Source: Cytophagales bacterium
GTDB lineage: Bacteria; Bacteroidota; Bacteroidia; Cytophagales; Cyclobacteriaceae
Direction: 5' to 3'
DNA: 6,856 bases
Assembly: GCA_003504855.1 (NCBI GenBank)
Contig: DNZD01000251.1
Location: 1 to 6,856 of the forward strand
Position 1 is the first letter of the stretch, and every line of letters begins with the position of its first letter. The notes below the pieces were generated by a model that saw only the letters and a program-made list of their open reading frames with translations, ran no database searches and was not told where the DNA came from. Below are positions 5,832-6,856 of the stretch, piece after piece. Both the position numbers and the translations under genes were made by a program.

Positions 5832-6856
5832 TTAAGAATTGGATGCAAGTTGTTTTTCGTATTCCGGGAGCAGGGCAATAAATTTTTCCAGGGTCGCTTC
5901 CAGCGGCAGTTTAGACATACCCCCTGCCGCATTGCGATGGCCCCCACCCTCAAAATGTTTCCGCGCAAGTTCGTTCACCGAAAAATCTCCCAACGAACGG
6001 AATGAAAGTTTTATTTCGTGTTTTCGGTCATACATCAGCACCGACAGCTTAATGCCCTTGATAGACAGGCCGTAGTTCACCAATCCTTCGGTATCTCCAG
6101 TTTGGGATCCAAATTGTTTCAGCTCTTCAGAAGTCAGGGTGATATAGGCGGTGTGGTATTTTGGAATGACCTGAAGTTTTGTCCCCAGTACAAAGCCCGT
6201 GAGTTTTAGACGCTCGATGGAATTGGTATCGTAAATCTCTTTGGCCACCCGGCTGGGATTAGCGCCCAACGCTGTCAATTCAGCTGCGATCTGAAATTCC
6301 TGTTGCCGGGTGTTTGAATGGCGGAATCCTCCCGTGTCGGTCATGAGACCGGAATACAGGCAATTGGCAATGTCAGCGTCGATAAGGTGCTTCTCACCCA
6401 TTTCTTCGATCAATTGAAATACCAGGCCAGCGGTGGAGGCTGAATTGGTATCCCACTGCTCAAACTGTGCAAATTGTTCTGGTTCGAGGTGGTGGTCAAT
6501 AAGCACCTTGGTCGCCCGGGCTTCCCGTACGATTGATTCGAGTGCATCAATTCGCTTCAAGCTTGAAAAATCAAGACAAAAAATGATATCCGCGTTAACA
6601 AAGACATGCCTCGCGCGTTGGAAAGATTCTATTGAATCAGGAGTAACGGCAATCACACCTTCGTTTCCAGGCATCCAGGCTAAAAAGGCAGGATAGTCGC
6701 TGGGGGTAATTACGGTTACCTGGTGGCCTTTTCGGCGCAGGAAACCAGCCAATCCCAGGGATGAACCCAGCGCATCAGCATCCGGCTTGAAATGCGTGAC
6801 GATGGCAATGTTGCCGGGAGTGGCCAGCAAGGCCTTCAAAGCCGGTAGATTTTTCA
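5832..6856 (-). CDS. nrnA: NrnA-like DHH/DHHA1 phosphoesterase (start one base beyond right edge)
   Basis: A cytosolic metal-dependent phosphoesterase of the DHH subfamily that includes NrnA, which degrades short oligoribonucleotides and/or dephosphorylates pAp to AMP. The coding frame runs to the edge, where the last two bases read ?TG on the minus strand, so the true start is very probably an ATG at 6857 giving 341 residues. With that numbering, motif I is HFKPDADALGS (22-32), the second metal Asp lies in FCLDFSS (Asp96), the DHH motif is at 121-123 in LIDHHLE, and DTGGF (174-178) gives another metal ligand. The DHHA1 domain ends with GGGHRNAAGG (304-313), which binds the substrate. A TTG at 6839 would give a shorter reading but would remove N-terminal residues for no visible reason. 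It is the first gene seen in the operon. Whether oligonucleotides, pAp or cyclic dinucleotide products are its main substrate cannot be told from the sequence. Confidence 0.92.
   Translation of the reverse strand, partial: KNLPALKALLATPGNIAIVTHFKPDADALGSSLGLAGFLRRKGHQVTVITPSDYPAFLAWMPGNEGVIAVTPDSIESFQRARHVFVNADIIFCLDFSSLKRIDALESIVREARATKVLIDHHLEPEQFAQFEQWDTNSASTAGLVFQLIEEMGEKHLIDADIANCLYSGLMTDTGGFRHSNTRQQEFQIAAELTALGANPSRVAKEIYDTNSIERLKLTGFVLGTKLQVIPKYHTAYITLTSEELKQFGSQTGDTEGLVNYGLSIKGIKLSVLMYDRKHEIKLSFRSLGDFSVNELARKHFEGGGHRNAAGGMSKLPLEATLEKFIALLPEYEKQLASNS

Noticed and set aside
1..6856. A new defence, mobile or otherwise undescribed system.
   Set aside because: Six of seven genes belong to known housekeeping families, the genes run in one direction, and there are no terminal repeats, integrases, transposases, CRISPR repeats or RNA genes that I can see.

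Overview
The window looks like chromosomal core-genome DNA from a member of the Bacteroidota. The nearest guess is an order with mid-range GC such as Cytophagales or Chitinophagales, but the sequence does not fix this. The evidence is a fused SecD-SecF gene with a hydrophilic insert, tandem lipoprotein FKBP-type prolyl isomerases, a DHH/DHHA1 phosphoesterase, start codons without good Shine-Dalgarno sequences, and two candidate promoters of the Bacteroidota type (TTG, about 19 bases, TAnnTTTG). All seven genes I can support lie on the minus strand, so transcription runs from high to low coordinates.

In transcription order the layout is: (1) an NrnA-like DHH phosphoesterase, whose start codon appears to lie one base beyond the right edge; (2) a 279-residue lipoprotein with a degenerate N-terminal and a recognisable C-terminal FKBP domain; (3) a 160-residue single-domain FKBP lipoprotein, clearly paralogous to the end of gene 2; (4) rdgB, whose ATG shares one base with the stop codon of gene 3; (5) udk, 36 bases further on; (6) a 119-residue membrane-anchored protein of unknown function with its own candidate promoter inside the udk/gene-6 junction; (7) secDF, after an 82-base gap holding a 7-bp inverted repeat and a second candidate promoter, and cut by the left edge. 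Genes 1 to 4 are packed with gaps of 13 and 18 bases and a one-base overlap, and probably form one transcript that may continue into udk.

The genes fall into two loose themes. One is nucleotide and RNA housekeeping: NrnA recycles short oligonucleotides and/or pAp, RdgB removes non-canonical purine NTPs, and Udk salvages uridine. The other is envelope protein handling: SecDF aids translocation, the two FKBP lipoproteins probably assist folding after export, and gene 6 is anchored in the membrane.

I found no mobile element, CRISPR array, RNA gene, defence locus or other evidently new system. The points most worth a second look are the FKBP pair with its altered active-site residue, the unknown gene 6 with its nearly leaderless promoter, the SecD insert, and two short inverted repeats next to start codons.
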